NCBI GenBank assembly: GCA_041751955.1
Contig: JBGSIB010000050.1
Coordinates: forward strand, 62,001 to 126,000
Direction of reading: 5' to 3'
DNA from: UBA2040 sp041751955
GTDB lineage: Bacteria > Bacteroidota > Bacteroidia > Flavobacteriales_D > Crocinitomicaceae
DNA: 64,000 nt
Shown: piece after piece, positions 6,777 through 17,500 of the stretch
Numbering within the stretch: position 1 is the first letter of the stretch
How the letters are laid out: each line of letters begins with the position of its first letter
The notes under the pieces: generated by a model
Seen by the model: only the letters and a program-made list of their open reading frames with translations
The model's database searches: none
What the model was told of the DNA's origin: nothing
Made by a program: the position numbers and the translations under genes

Positions 6777-8849
6777 ATGGAAAAATACCCTTTATTGTTC
6801 TTAGCATTATTTGGAATGGTCGTAATTACTGAAGCACAAGAAGATAAATATCAATGGTTAGAAGAAGTTGATGGCCAAAAAGCCTTAGAATTTGTCAAGA
6901 GTCAAAACAACGCTACAATTGAGGAACTGAGCAAAGAAAAAAACTATCAGCGTTTTTATGACAAGAGTTTGGAAATCTATAATTCTACTGAAAAAATAGC
7001 TTATCCGACTATTCAAGGCAACTACGTTTATAATTTCTGGAAGGACGAAAACCACGTAAGAGGAATATGGAGAAGATCTTTATTAGACAGCTACACAAGC
7101 GGAAATCCGGTTTGGGAAACGCTTCTTGATATAGATGAATTTTCAAAAACCGATGATGTAAAATGGGTCTACAAAGGGAGTGTTGGTTTGTATCCTGATT
7201 ATAATCGTTTTTTAGTTCAACTATCCAAAGGTGGGGGTGATGCAGTCGTGACCAGAGAGTTTGATGTAAATAAAAAACAATTTATAGAAAATGGCTTTTC
7301 AATTGATGAATCAAAAGGTACTGCCAGTTACATAGATGAAAATACCTTGATTGTCTCTTCCGATTTTGGAGAGGGTACCATGACAACATCTGGTTATCCT
7401 AGTCAAGTAAAAATTTGGAAGCGCGGAACACTGTTAAAAGATGCTCAATTAATCTACACAGGAGAATCTTCTGATGTTGGAACTTGGGGAGGCGTTCTTC
7501 GTGATGGCTCACAAACAATTGCTATGATCAGTCAGGCGCCGACATTTTTTACGCACAATACGTTAATTTGGGATAATAATAGAGCAATTAAACTAGATAT
7601 TCCTGAAGATGCCAGTGCGAATACTGTTTTAAATAATCAAATGATTATAGAATTGAAATCCAATTGGACGGTAAATAACAAAACCTATAAAAGCGGTTCA
7701 CTACTAAGTCTAAATTTTTCTGAATTATTAAAAGGTAACAAGGAAATTAAACTAATTATAGAACCAGACGAATTTTCGAGTATTTCAGGGGTTTCGACTA
7801 CTAAAAACAAATTACTTGTCGGCCTGCTGACCGATGTAACAAGTCAATTATACATCTATTCGTTCAAGGACGAAAAATGGACTAATCAAAAAGTCAATGC
7901 ACCGGATTATGGAACGATTTCTATAGCCGCTACCAATGACCTTTCTGATCAGTATTTCTTTGACTTTACGAACTTTATAACACCAACTACTTTGTATTCG
8001 GCTGATGCAAGTACCAACACTTTTGAAACCTATAAATCATTACCCTCGTTTTTTAACGCAAGTAAATATGAAATAAAACAACTAAAAGCCAAGTCAAAAG
8101 ATGGAACGATGGTACCTTATTTTATGGTAGCGGCAAAAGACATGAAATATGACGGCAGTAATCCAACACTTGTTTATGCTTACGGTGGCTTTGAGGTTTC
8201 GGTCTCCCCTTTTTATGCGGCAACATTTGGAGTATCATGGCTAGATGAAGGTGGTGTCTTTGTATTGGCAAATATTCGGGGTGGCGGAGAGTTTGGTCCA
8301 AAATGGCATCAAGATGGAATAAAAGAAAAACGTCAAAACGTATTTGACGATTTATATGCCGTAACGGAAGATCTAATCGCCAAAAAAGTGAGCTCGCCAA
8401 AACATTTAGGGGTAATGGGTGGAAGTAATGGCGGCTTGTTAGTAGGTGTTGCTTTTACACAGCGCCCTGATTTATACAATGCTGTGGTTTGTCAAGTGCC
8501 TTTGTTAGATATGCAAAGGTACAATAAACTGTTAGCCGGCGCGAGTTGGATGGGCGAGTTCGGCAATCCAGATATTCCTGAAGAATGGGAATACATTAAA
8601 AAATATTCACCCTATCACAATCTTAAAAAAGGCGTAAAATATCCAGAAGTATACTTTGAAACTTCTACTCGTGATGATCGAGTTCATCCTGGTCATGCCC
8701 GAAAAATGGTTGCTAAAATGAATGATATGGGATACAAAACCTATTATAATGAAAATATAGAAGGTGGTCACGCGGGTTCTTCTACGAATGAACAACACGC
8801 AAAATCTCACGCTTTAACTTTTTCTTATTTGTTAATGAAGTTGAAGTAA
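6777..8849 (+). CDS. Secreted prolyl oligopeptidase (S9A family)
   Basis: This 690-residue serine peptidase begins with a signal peptide ending near VITEAQ. The N-terminal half is the beta-propeller that gates access, and the C-terminal half is the alpha/beta-hydrolase. The catalytic Ser is in MGGSNGGLLVG (Ser550), the Asp lies in the STRDDRVHPGHA segment (about 633-634), and the His is in EGGHAGSS (His665). Family members cleave after proline in short peptides; the signal peptide suggests periplasmic work. ATG 6777 is preferred over 6753, because the extra eight residues are polar and precede the signal peptide. Flanking DNA holds an inverted repeat upstream and decayed gene remnants downstream, so it may be accessory. 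Confidence 0.93.
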   Translation: MEKYPLLFLALFGMVVITEAQEDKYQWLEEVDGQKALEFVKSQNNATIEELSKEKNYQRFYDKSLEIYNSTEKIAYPTIQGNYVYNFWKDENHVRGIWRRSLLDSYTSGNPVWETLLDIDEFSKTDDVKWVYKGSVGLYPDYNRFLVQLSKGGGDAVVTREFDVNKKQFIENGFSIDESKGTASYIDENTLIVSSDFGEGTMTTSGYPSQVKIWKRGTLLKDAQLIYTGESSDVGTWGGVLRDGSQTIAMISQAPTFFTHNTLIWDNNRAIKLDIPEDASANTVLNNQMIIELKSNWTVNNKTYKSGSLLSLNFSELLKGNKEIKLIIEPDEFSSISGVSTTKNKLLVGLLTDVTSQLYIYSFKDEKWTNQKVNAPDYGTISIAATNDLSDQYFFDFTNFITPTTLYSADASTNTFETYKSLPSFFNASKYEIKQLKAKSKDGTMVPYFMVAAKDMKYDGSNPTLVYAYGGFEVSVSPFYAATFGVSWLDEGGVFVLANIRGGGEFGPKWHQDGIKEKRQNVFDDLYAVTEDLIAKKVSSPKHLGVMGGSNGGLLVGVAFTQRPDLYNAVVCQVPLLDMQRYNKLLAGASWMGEFGNPDIPEEWEYIKKYSPYHNLKKGVKYPEVYFETSTRDDRVHPGHARKMVAKMNDMGYKTYYNENIEGGHAGSSTNEQHAKSHALTFSYLLMKLK

Positions 8850-8886
8850 TGTAGGGGTGTCGACTGAATTGTAGGAAATCCGAAAT

Positions 8887-9027
8887 ATGAGCACAGAACC
8901 CATCATAGATTATTTTTCCAATATTCTACCTCTTGATAATGAGGAAATAGATACGATAAAAAATGTATTTAAAGAAAGAAGATTCAAACTCAAAAACTCC
9001 ATTACTTTTGATTCATGTATTCATTGA
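8887..9027 (+). pseudogene. Crp/Fnr-type regulator remnant (N-terminus only)
   Basis: An open frame of 46 residues reads MSTEPIIDYFSNILPL followed by DNEEIDTIKNVFKERRFK and ends at TGA 9025-9027. This matches the start of the cyclic-nucleotide-binding domain of Bacteroidota Crp/Fnr regulators, which normally run to about 190 residues. No continuation of the domain or HTH is seen in any frame downstream. It is therefore a truncated relic, not a working regulator. It lies 37 bases after the peptidase stop. Confidence 0.55.
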
Positions 9028-9354
9028 AAAATAGAACAACAGGGATATTTAGCTCATGGCTTTTCGTTTTTGTAGTTTGCGGTCTGCTCACATGGATTAA
9101 TGTCTATTTGAAATTAGAAAATACACCAGCATGGTTTAATGGCATGTAGGAAAGAAATCAAGGGTTGCTTCTTGCATTTGATTGCTGGTATCATTGCTGA
9201 AACTCGACAAATGTTGCCTTTAGCCTTAATTGTCATCCCAGCTGCTGTTCATTCTATTTTAGAAATAAAAAGCATGTATTTGAACAATAAAGATCGCTTT
9301 CACGATTACCTGAGGCGCAATATGAAGCGAAATAAAAATGAAAAACTGAGTTAA
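9015..9354 (+). pseudogene. Probable broken two-helix membrane protein gene
   Basis: ATG 9015 opens a 44-codon frame with a membrane helix (SSWLFVFVVCGLLTWINVYL) ending in AWFNGM and TAG 9147-9149. A +1-frame ORF starting at 9139 overlaps that end and continues with a second helix (MLPLALIVIPAAVHSILE) and a basic tail, stopping at 9354. Read across a single frameshift near 9140-9150, the two give one membrane protein of roughly 110 residues. I do not recognise the family. It could instead be two unrelated scraps in a decaying region. Together with the Crp/Fnr relic it fills the 514-base gap between two intact genes. Confidence 0.4.
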
Positions 9355-9363
9355 GGTAGAGTT

Positions 9364-10368
9364 TTATTCAACGGATCTAACCTGAATAATTCGCGACAAA
9401 CTCCTCGTTCCACAACCATCGCTTACCCTCTGAATAACTTCGTATTCGCCCATTTGCATGTAGACGTGGCTTGGGTTTTCTTCTAATGAGAAGTTGCCAT
9501 CGCCAAAATCCCACTCCAAATGCGTGAAATGAATGGCTTTGTTGACCAATTCCAATTGGTTGTTTTGCAAAATAATGTCGAAGCCTTCCAGCATTTTTGG
9601 TCGGGGCGGTGTCAAACGGTATTTACTCATGTTAAAGAGCACAGTTTTAGCGGCAAAACCTTCGATAATTTTTTTTTGATCGACTGGCAAATCCACTAAA
9701 CTGTGGTTCCCTTGTGGACTAGCACCGAAAATACTGGTAAAAAACGTGCAAGCGCTCAGGTAGGAGCCAGCCAAAGAAGGGTGTTTCAAATCTTCAGAAT
9801 ACAAATTGATGGAAGCGTCCATTTGTCGAACTTCCGCCCAAACGCGTCCAACTGGAGAAACGGGAACATTGAATTCATTGGACATGCGCAAATAACCGCT
9901 GGCCACCATGTCTTGCATTTTGGTGTAGGTATTGATTTTGTCCCAATTCGGATTACCACTTTCATAGGCCCAAGTCATGTAAAAAAGCACTTGTGAGCAG
10001 CTATTATTCGCTTTGATGCTGTCCATTATTTTTCGAACCGCTGGAAATGTCACTGTATTCGCAACAGATTCAGGTTGTGCAAATTCATCACTGTGACCTT
10101 GCAAAACCACATAGTCCCATTTGTGTTTGCGAATGGTTTCATAGGTAATCGCTTGCTCCGAATGGTATTTCAAGTTTTTCCCGCCCATGACAACGGTATC
10201 CACAATAACTGCTCGATCAAATGAATTAGCAATTTTTTTAAAAATGTCGGGCATATCGTTATGAAACGTGTAACTGTTTCCTATAAACAAAACCGATGTC
10301 TCTTGTTGTGCGTTGGCTTGATGGATGGTCAACATAAAGAATGCAATTAGAAAATAAGCTATTTTCAT
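9364..10368 (-). CDS. Secreted SGNH/GDSL-like hydrolase with C-terminal PKD domain
   Basis: This 334-residue protein has a signal peptide ending HQANAQ. VLFIGNSYTFHNDMP (about residues 26-40) is the SGNH block I with the nucleophile Ser, DYVVLQGHSDE contains a block III-like segment, and LKHPSLAGSYLSAC carries the block V His. The C-terminus (about 285-330) is a PKD-like beta-sandwich with LEWDFGDGNFS and PSHVYMQMGEYEV. Such enzymes deacylate carbohydrates or hydrolyse esters outside the cytoplasm; the substrate is not deducible. It is close to the DUF4886 type of SGNH proteins. No T9SS sorting domain follows the PKD. Confidence 0.8.
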   Translation of the reverse strand: MKIAYFLIAFFMLTIHQANAQQETSVLFIGNSYTFHNDMPDIFKKIANSFDRAVIVDTVVMGGKNLKYHSEQAITYETIRKHKWDYVVLQGHSDEFAQPESVANTVTFPAVRKIMDSIKANNSCSQVLFYMTWAYESGNPNWDKINTYTKMQDMVASGYLRMSNEFNVPVSPVGRVWAEVRQMDASINLYSEDLKHPSLAGSYLSACTFFTSIFGASPQGNHSLVDLPVDQKKIIEGFAAKTVLFNMSKYRLTPPRPKMLEGFDIILQNNQLELVNKAIHFTHLEWDFGDGNFSLEENPSHVYMQMGEYEVIQRVSDGCGTRSLSRIIQVRSVE

Positions 10369-10487
10369 GGTTGAAATTTGAGGCGAAGTTAGGTGAAAAA
10401 AGTGTTCAATGTAAAACTCATTTCTTAAATATTGTTCAGCTTTTCAATTCCAATATTCGTACCTTTCTGTTTCAAAAATTTAAAATC

Positions 10488-10691
10488 ATGAAAAAAGAAT
10501 ATCAAAAAGAGGACATGACCATAGTTTGGGACAATTCTAAATGCATACATTCTGGGATTTGCGCAAAAGGATTATCGTCGGTTTTCAAACCCAAAGAACA
10601 ACCCTGGATTCAAACCGATGGTGCTGATAAGGAAACGATTCGTCAGCAAGTTTTGGCCTGTCCTTCAGGGGCTTTGTCGATTAAAGATTGA
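10488..10691 (+). CDS. Divergent single-cluster 4Fe-4S protein (YjdI/Fer4_19 type)
   Basis: This 67-residue cytoplasmic protein has the mono-cluster ferredoxin layout: WDNSKCIHSGICAKGL early, and VLACPSGALSIKD at the end, with Cys residues placed as in the YjdI-like 'divergent 4Fe-4S mono-cluster' family. It probably transfers electrons or senses redox; the partner is unknown. ATG 10488 is chosen because the upstream open frame from 10341 overlaps the divergent hydrolase start and lacks similarity. The next open frame overlaps its stop by four bases only if an upstream start at 10688 is used. Confidence 0.85.
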   Translation: MKKEYQKEDMTIVWDNSKCIHSGICAKGLSSVFKPKEQPWIQTDGADKETIRQQVLACPSGALSIKD

Positions 10692-10702
10692 TTCTTTCTG
10701 AG

Positions 10703-11275
10703 ATGAAAATTAAAACGTGTTGTTTGTCCTTGCTAATTGCAATGTTTACCTTGTCAGCAATTGGACAAGAGGAATATGAATATTTTGATTGTTCCAACTC
10801 CGTTTTTAGAGAAAACTTTGCGGATACAATCTTTACTACGTTCACCAATAGGAAGGTGAAGGATCGTTTTACTTTTTATGTGCCTAAAGGTAGAATCCAC
10901 GATACATTTTCCTATTTGGAAATCACAAACGCTGCTGGCGAAATCATTTACAGCAAACGCTTTGAAACTTTTTTATTGGTTAACGGATATGCCTTGAACG
11001 AGATAACGACAGAGGCTGAAATGGAATATTATTTGGTCAATAAGGCCAAAACTATCCTTGAACCAGATGCATTCACCTACATCGCAAATATTGTTCCAGG
11101 AGAAGGGATTTTAGGCCAAAAAGATCTTGATGAATTTGATAATTTTGTGGTCTTTTTGGAGTGCGAGCGGGAAAAACGGCCTCTTTTCTCCATTGGTTTG
11201 GGTGAGGAGGATATTTCTTTTTTCGGGTATTCCAACAAAGAATCTCGGGTTGTGCTAGTGGCATCTTGTTGTTGA
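10703..11275 (+). CDS. Secreted protein of unknown function
   Basis: This 190-residue protein starts at ATG 10703 with a clear signal peptide (MKIKTCCLSLLIAMFTLSAIGQ). The mature part begins acidic (EEYEYFDCSNSVF) and has mixed alpha/beta sequence with EITNAAGEIIYSKRFE. The C-terminus ends VVLVASCC, a double cysteine at the very end. I do not recognise a family. An in-frame ATG at 10688 overlapping the ferredoxin-like stop is possible but puts five extra residues before the signal peptide. It may be cotranscribed with the upstream ferredoxin-like gene. Confidence 0.7.
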   Translation: MKIKTCCLSLLIAMFTLSAIGQEEYEYFDCSNSVFRENFADTIFTTFTNRKVKDRFTFYVPKGRIHDTFSYLEITNAAGEIIYSKRFETFLLVNGYALNEITTEAEMEYYLVNKAKTILEPDAFTYIANIVPGEGILGQKDLDEFDNFVVFLECEREKRPLFSIGLGEEDISFFGYSNKESRVVLVASCC

Positions 11276-11561
11276 GCGAAGACATAGAACTGCCATCAAT
11301 TGGATAGTTAAAAACCACCAAAATTGTCTTTTTTTCTAAGAACCTTGCTTATTAATGACAAGATCATGATTTACATTTGTCGTAAATAATCTATTGCCTT
11401 TATCAAGTTTAATTTATATGTGTATTATCCCCTAATTCCCCATTCGGAACTCTTATCCCAAGAAAAAACACTACTTTTAAATCCCAATAAAAACACATAC
11501 ATTTTGAAAGAAATTGTGCTCTTTTTCGGCTCGTTTTTTTTCTTTTCTCAAATATGAAAAT

Positions 11562-14366
11562 ATGCTTACACCCATAGTCGATAAAAAAATATTCCTTCTA
11601 GACGCTTTTGCATTAATCTACCGCGCTTATTTCGCTTTTGCAAAGAATCCAAGGATCAATTCAAAAGGTCAAAATACCTCTGCTGCCTTTGGTTTTACCA
11701 ATGCTATGATTGATATCATTCAAAAAGAAAAACCGACGCACATGGCGGTTGTTTTTGATGCGCCAGGCGGTGCAACCAACCGAATGGAGGACTTCGCTGC
11801 ATACAAGGCAAATCGCGAAGAAATGCCAGAAGACATTCGCAGCATGTTGGAACCCATCAAGGAAATCATCAAAGCTTTTCATATTCCCATGCTCATGCTC
11901 GAAGGTTATGAGGCGGATGACATCATTGGAACTTTAGCCAAAATGGGCGAAAAAGAAGGTTTTCAAACCTACATGATGACGCCAGATAAGGATTTTGGTC
12001 AGCTCGTTTCGGAGAATATTTTCATCTACAAACCAGGACGTGGAAAAGATCCTGCGTCCATTATGGGAGTGAAAGAAGTTTGTGAAAAATTTGAAGTCGA
12101 TCATCCTTTACAAGTCATTGATGTACTCGGAATGTGGGGCGATGCCGTGGACAATATCCCAGGAATACCGGGTGTTGGCGAAAAAACAGCCAAGAAATTC
12201 ATCAAAGAATACGGTTCGATGGAAAAACTTTTCGAAAATACCGCCGACCTGAAAGGGAAGATGAAAGAAAACGTAGAGAATTTTCAAGAGCAAGGTTTGC
12301 TTTCTAAAATGTTGGCCACCATCATAATTGATGTTCCTGTTCCTTTCGATCCCATTGATTTAACGCTAGACAAACCCGATACCGAAGCTGTTCTGAAAAT
12401 ATTTACGGAACTGGAATTCAGGAATTTAGCGAAAAGAGTTACGGGGGAAGAGATTGTCGTTACCGCTGCTGGAAATGCCACAGATGGCCAATTGGACTTA
12501 TTCGGCAAACAAAGTTTGGTGGTGGATCAAGAACCGATGGCAACTTCTGAATTGAAAACAATCGCTACAGAAAAAGCATCGTATCATCTGGTAAATACTC
12601 CTGAGGAAAGAACGAAATTATTGGATTTGTTACTGCAACAATCCCAAGTTTGTTTCGATACAGAAACCACAAGTATTAATGCCATGCGAGCTGATCTGGT
12701 GGGAATTGCCTTTTCTTTCAAAGCGCGCGAAGGATATTATGTGGCTGTACCTCGCGAATTTGATGAGGCCAAAAAGATTGTCGATTTCTTCGCACCCTTT
12801 TTCGAAAACGATAAAATTGAGAAAATTGCCCACAACATCAAGTACGATTTGCAAGTACTTTATCGCTATGGTATGAAAGTGCACGAACCGCATTTTGATA
12901 CGATGATTGCACATTATTTGATTCAACCAGAGGCGAAACAATCCATGGATTTTCTAGCCGAATATTACTTGCGTTACCAACCGGTTTCCATCGAAGCACT
13001 CATTGGGAAAAAAGGTAAAAACCAAGGAAATATGGGTGATTTAAAACCGGAAGAAATTTCGGATTATGCCTGCGAAGATGCGGATATTACTTTCCAATTG
13101 AAGCAAATTTTCGAACCCGAAATTCAGAAAGATCACCTCAAACATCTTTTCTACGAAATGGAAATGCCTTTGGCTGAAGTTTTGCGCGCCATGGAATTTG
13201 AAGGCATTGCAATAGATGTGGACGGCTTACAAAAATATTCGAAAGAATTGGAAGATTTGCTCCACACTTTGGAAAAAGAAATCAAAGATTTGGCGGGAAT
13301 GGATTTCAATATCGATTCCCCTAAACAACTAGGTGAAGTGCTTTTTGACCACTTGAAAATTTCAGCGAAAGCGAAAAAAACAAAGACAGGACAATACGCG
13401 ACATCTGAAGATATTTTGGTGAAACACGAAAAAGATCACCCTATTATTCCTAAGATTTTAGATTATCGACAAATGCGAAAATTGAAAAGCACTTACGTCG
13501 ATCCATTGCCAACTTTGTGCGACGAAATCGACGGAAGAATTCACACCAGTTACATGCAAACGGTAACTGCAACTGGGCGTTTAAGCTCCAATAGTCCGAA
13601 TCTTCAAAACATTCCAATTCGCAGTGCGCGCGGGAAAGAGATTCGCAAAATGTTCGTGCCGAGAAACAAAGATTTTAAATTACTTGCCGCGGATTATTCT
13701 CAAATAGAATTGCGGATTATTGCAGCCTTGTCGGAAGATAAAAACATGATCGAAGCCTTTCAGCAAGGACATGATATTCATGCGGCAACGGCTTCTAAAG
13801 TTTTCAATGTTGCCATGGCAGATGTTACCCGCGACCAAAGAAGTTCAGCAAAAGCGGTCAACTTTGGAATCATATATGGGCAAGGCGCTTTTGGTTTAGG
13901 TCAAAATTTAGGTATTTCACGAACTGAGGCAAAATCTATTATCGACGGTTACTTTGCGCAATACGGTTCCATCAAAACTTACATGGATCTTACCGTTCAA
14001 AACGCTCGTGAATATGGCTATGTGGAAACAATTATGAAGCGTCGTCGCTATTTGCCAGACATCAATTCGGCAAATGCAGTTGTTCGAGGTTTTGCGGAAA
14101 GAAATGCTATTAATGCTCCAATTCAAGGTTCCGCAGCTGATATTATCAAGTTGGCCATGGTAGAAGTTTATCACGCTATGCAAGCCAAAAATTACCAATC
14201 GCGTATGATTTTGCAAGTGCATGATGAGTTGGTTTTCGATGTACACAAGGACGAAGAAACAGAAATTAAAGCATTGGTAAAATCTGCCATGGAATCGGCC
14301 ATTAAACTCTCTGTTCCGATGGAAGTAGAAATGGAATTGGGCGATAATTGGCTAGATGCACATTGA
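11562..14366 (+). CDS. polA: DNA polymerase I
   Basis: This protein of 934 residues is a full-length family A polymerase for Okazaki fragment processing and repair. The 5'-3' exonuclease domain comes first (FLLDAFALIYRAYFAF, YEADDIIGTLA, TPDKDFGQLV, GIPGVGEKTAKK). A 3'-5' exonuclease domain follows with an intact acidic motif, CFDTETTS, so proofreading is likely active. Polymerase motif A is AADYSQIELR (Asp711), motif B is RSSAKAVNFGIIYGQ, and motif C is LQVHDELVFD (Asp888). The start at 11562 (MLTPIVDKK) is chosen over the longer frame from 11514, whose extra residues lack family similarity. Confidence 0.98.
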   Translation: MLTPIVDKKIFLLDAFALIYRAYFAFAKNPRINSKGQNTSAAFGFTNAMIDIIQKEKPTHMAVVFDAPGGATNRMEDFAAYKANREEMPEDIRSMLEPIKEIIKAFHIPMLMLEGYEADDIIGTLAKMGEKEGFQTYMMTPDKDFGQLVSENIFIYKPGRGKDPASIMGVKEVCEKFEVDHPLQVIDVLGMWGDAVDNIPGIPGVGEKTAKKFIKEYGSMEKLFENTADLKGKMKENVENFQEQGLLSKMLATIIIDVPVPFDPIDLTLDKPDTEAVLKIFTELEFRNLAKRVTGEEIVVTAAGNATDGQLDLFGKQSLVVDQEPMATSELKTIATEKASYHLVNTPEERTKLLDLLLQQSQVCFDTETTSINAMRADLVGIAFSFKAREGYYVAVPREFDEAKKIVDFFAPFFENDKIEKIAHNIKYDLQVLYRYGMKVHEPHFDTMIAHYLIQPEAKQSMDFLAEYYLRYQPVSIEALIGKKGKNQGNMGDLKPEEISDYACEDADITFQLKQIFEPEIQKDHLKHLFYEMEMPLAEVLRAMEFEGIAIDVDGLQKYSKELEDLLHTLEKEIKDLAGMDFNIDSPKQLGEVLFDHLKISAKAKKTKTGQYATSEDILVKHEKDHPIIPKILDYRQMRKLKSTYVDPLPTLCDEIDGRIHTSYMQTVTATGRLSSNSPNLQNIPIRSARGKEIRKMFVPRNKDFKLLAADYSQIELRIIAALSEDKNMIEAFQQGHDIHAATASKVFNVAMADVTRDQRSSAKAVNFGIIYGQGAFGLGQNLGISRTEAKSIIDGYFAQYGSIKTYMDLTVQNAREYGYVETIMKRRRYLPDINSANAVVRGFAERNAINAPIQGSAADIIKLAMVEVYHAMQAKNYQSRMILQVHDELVFDVHKDEETEIKALVKSAMESAIKLSVPMEVEMELGDNWLDAH

Positions 14367-14568
14367 TAATCAAGACTTTAACATAATTCTAACAAATGAA
14401 GAATGTAACCTTGATATCTAATTGTTTTTCAAGCTTTTAAAAAATAAATAATCCTTATTTTTGCCACGTTATTGGATGGTTTGCATCTATAATTAAACAG
14501 GTAGATTAAAATTTTAACATTTTGGCACAGTTGTGGAATTTCATAATGAAATCACAAAAAATTACACC

Positions 14569-17500
14569 ATGAAAAAAATTTACACGCTCATCATTTGCTT
14601 AGGATTTATGCAAATGGCCTTCGGTCAGGTAACGACCAACTACAATGCAAAATGGTTTTTTGGAGTGAACACTGGTTTGACTTGGCAAACAACCGATGTT
14701 TCCAACCAATTCCGCACAGGATGGGGATTGACATTGGGAAAATCTTTCAATTATAACTCTGCAACTTGGATGAGTTTTGATGTTCGCGGACGTTTTTTAC
14801 GTGGATTTTGGTATGGTCAAGATAAGGATACTTCCGACTTTTCTGTTCCAAATATATCTTTAAGCCAAGGAGCAACGAACTACAAAGACACGTTGGGCTA
14901 TGCCATTCATAACTTTCAAACGGAGAATTATCTCTTGAATTTGGAATTGGTGGCACACTTCAATCGTTTCCGAGAACGTACACGTTGGGATCCATATATT
15001 TTTGGTGGAATTGGTTTGAACTGGAGCCAAACTTATGGTGATTATTTGAATCGCGATGACGTCAATGGTGATTTGAATCTTTACGATTGGGATGTCAACA
15101 ATTTGAGCAAGCGCAATATCCGCAATACACAAGACGGTGTGTACGAAACAGCATTGGATGGAAGCTCCCAAAATAGTTTCAATTTCTTTACGTCTCAAAG
15201 TTTAGGATTTGGTTTGGGTTACCAAGTTGGTAGAGCTGTGACTATTGGTGTTGAGCATAAAACAACTTGGACAAACATTGACCATTTTGATGGTTTTGAA
15301 GATGTTTCAAAACGTAAAAATGATATCTATCATTATACCAACGCCTACATTCAGTTCCGTTTATTTGGTGGTAGACACGATGAACAGGTACAAACTGATC
15401 CTGTAAATGAGAACGTTCCACCGGTGGTTATTTATACTCAACCAAGCACTGCTGGAACTATAGTATCTAATCCAAATTACACAATACAAGCGAAAATCAG
15501 CAATGTTTTCGACAAAGGTAATGTGTTCTTTGTTCACAACGGAAATGCAGTTTCCAATTTCGCTTACAATACAAAATCTGACTTGTTTGCAGCAAACGTA
15601 ACTTTGGTGGAAGGCGAAAACACTTTCGTTCTTACAGGAAATAACCAATATGGAACAGATAGCAAAACGACCCTCATTATTTACAAACCAGAGGTAATTC
15701 TTCCACCGGTTGTTAATTTTGTGCAGCCAAATATTAATCCGATTACGGTTACAGATCCAAATTACAATGTTGTTGGGAATGTGCTTAACGTGAAAACCAA
15801 AAGCGGAGTTGCAGTAACGGTCAATGGAGTGACAAGAAATGATTTTAATTTCAATGCGAACAATGGAAACGTGACTTTAAACCTTACTCTGAATTCTGGC
15901 AATAACACTGTTCAAATTACTGGAACTAATACGGCAGGTACGGATACAAAATCTACTGTAATTGTGTACAAATACATACCAACAGTAACGCCACCAGTTG
16001 TCATCTTCACAGACCCTTCTGGAGGCACTAAAACAGTAGCAACTGGAAATTACACGGTAAAAGGAAAAGTTCAGAATGTAGAGAGCAACAGTGGAGTAAG
16101 CTTTAGCCAAAATGGAAATAGCCAATCTAACTTTAGCTTCAATCCAACTACAGATGACTTTAGCTTCAATGCGACTCTGGCAGCTGGACAAAATACTTTT
16201 ATTCTTACTGGAACGAATGTAGACGGAACGGCTTCGGCGACAACAATCATCATATACAACAGACAAACAAATCCGCCTGTTGTGAGCATTTCGAATCCGA
16301 GTAACCAAACAACAAATGTAAGCGTTAGTCAGTACAGTTTTGTGGGATCGATTTTGAACATTACTTCGAAAAGTCAAGCGACTTTGAAAGTGAATGGTTC
16401 AACATTCAACAGTTTTACGTTCAATAATTCCACAAAAGGAATTGCTGCCACATTAACTTTGATTCAAGGAAACAATACCATTGAATTGAGTGGAACAAAT
16501 GCGGATGGTTCAGATAGTAAACAAGTAAATATTATCTATACACCTGTTGTAACGGTTCAACCGCCTGTGGTTTATTTCACAGCGCCTTCCAGTTCACCAT
16601 CTAATGTGAATAGCAATAGCTATACTTTACAGGCGAAAGTATTAAATGTTGATGGTGCTCAAAACATTACATTCAAACGTAACGGTTCAGTGATGTCAAA
16701 CTTCACTTTTAATGCGAGTACAGATGAATTTACAAGTACGCAAAGCTTAAATGCTGGTCAGAATATTTTCGAAATTACTGGAAGCAACTCTGCTGGTTCA
16801 GCTTCGGCAACAACTATTCTTGTTTACAACGTAGCAACGCCAAAACCACCGGTTGTAACGATTTCCAATCCTAGCGGAAGTTCTGCTACTTCAAGTGTTT
16901 CTCAGTATCCCTTCGTCGGGAACATTACCAACGTAAATGTAAGAAGCCAAGTAAATATGACCGTAAATGGTACGATGTACAACGGTTTCAATTTCAATGC
17001 CGCAACAGGTGTTGTGACGGCAAATCTTACCTTAAATTCAGGCGCAAATGCTGTGGAATTAAAAGGAACAAATGCGGATGGAACAGACAGTAAACAAGTG
17101 GTAATAGTATATACGCCAGTGGCCACTGTTAATCCACCTGTGGTGACTTATGTGAATCCTGGAAGTAACCCGACAACAGTGAGCAGTGCTAACTATAATG
17201 TTCAAGCAACTGTAGCGAATGTGAGTACTCCAGGTGGTGTGAACATTATTCATAACGGTTCAAATGTAGGTGTCTTCAATTTTGGAAACAACAATTTAAC
17301 ATTCACTTTGAGTCTTGTAGAAGGAGCAAACACTATTACAGTAACAGGAACCAATGCAGGAGGGGTCGATTCAAAAACGACCACTATAGTTTATACACGA
17401 CCAATAGTTGTTCCACCACCAGTGGTAACTTTTGTTAATCCTGTTTCCAATTCAACAACAGTTGTAGTAGCTAATTACAATGTAAAAGCAACGGTATTGA

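Noticed and set aside
15877..16377. 166-residue minus-strand ORF inside the repeat protein
   Set aside because: Antisense shadow of a repeat-rich, Asn/Thr-rich gene.
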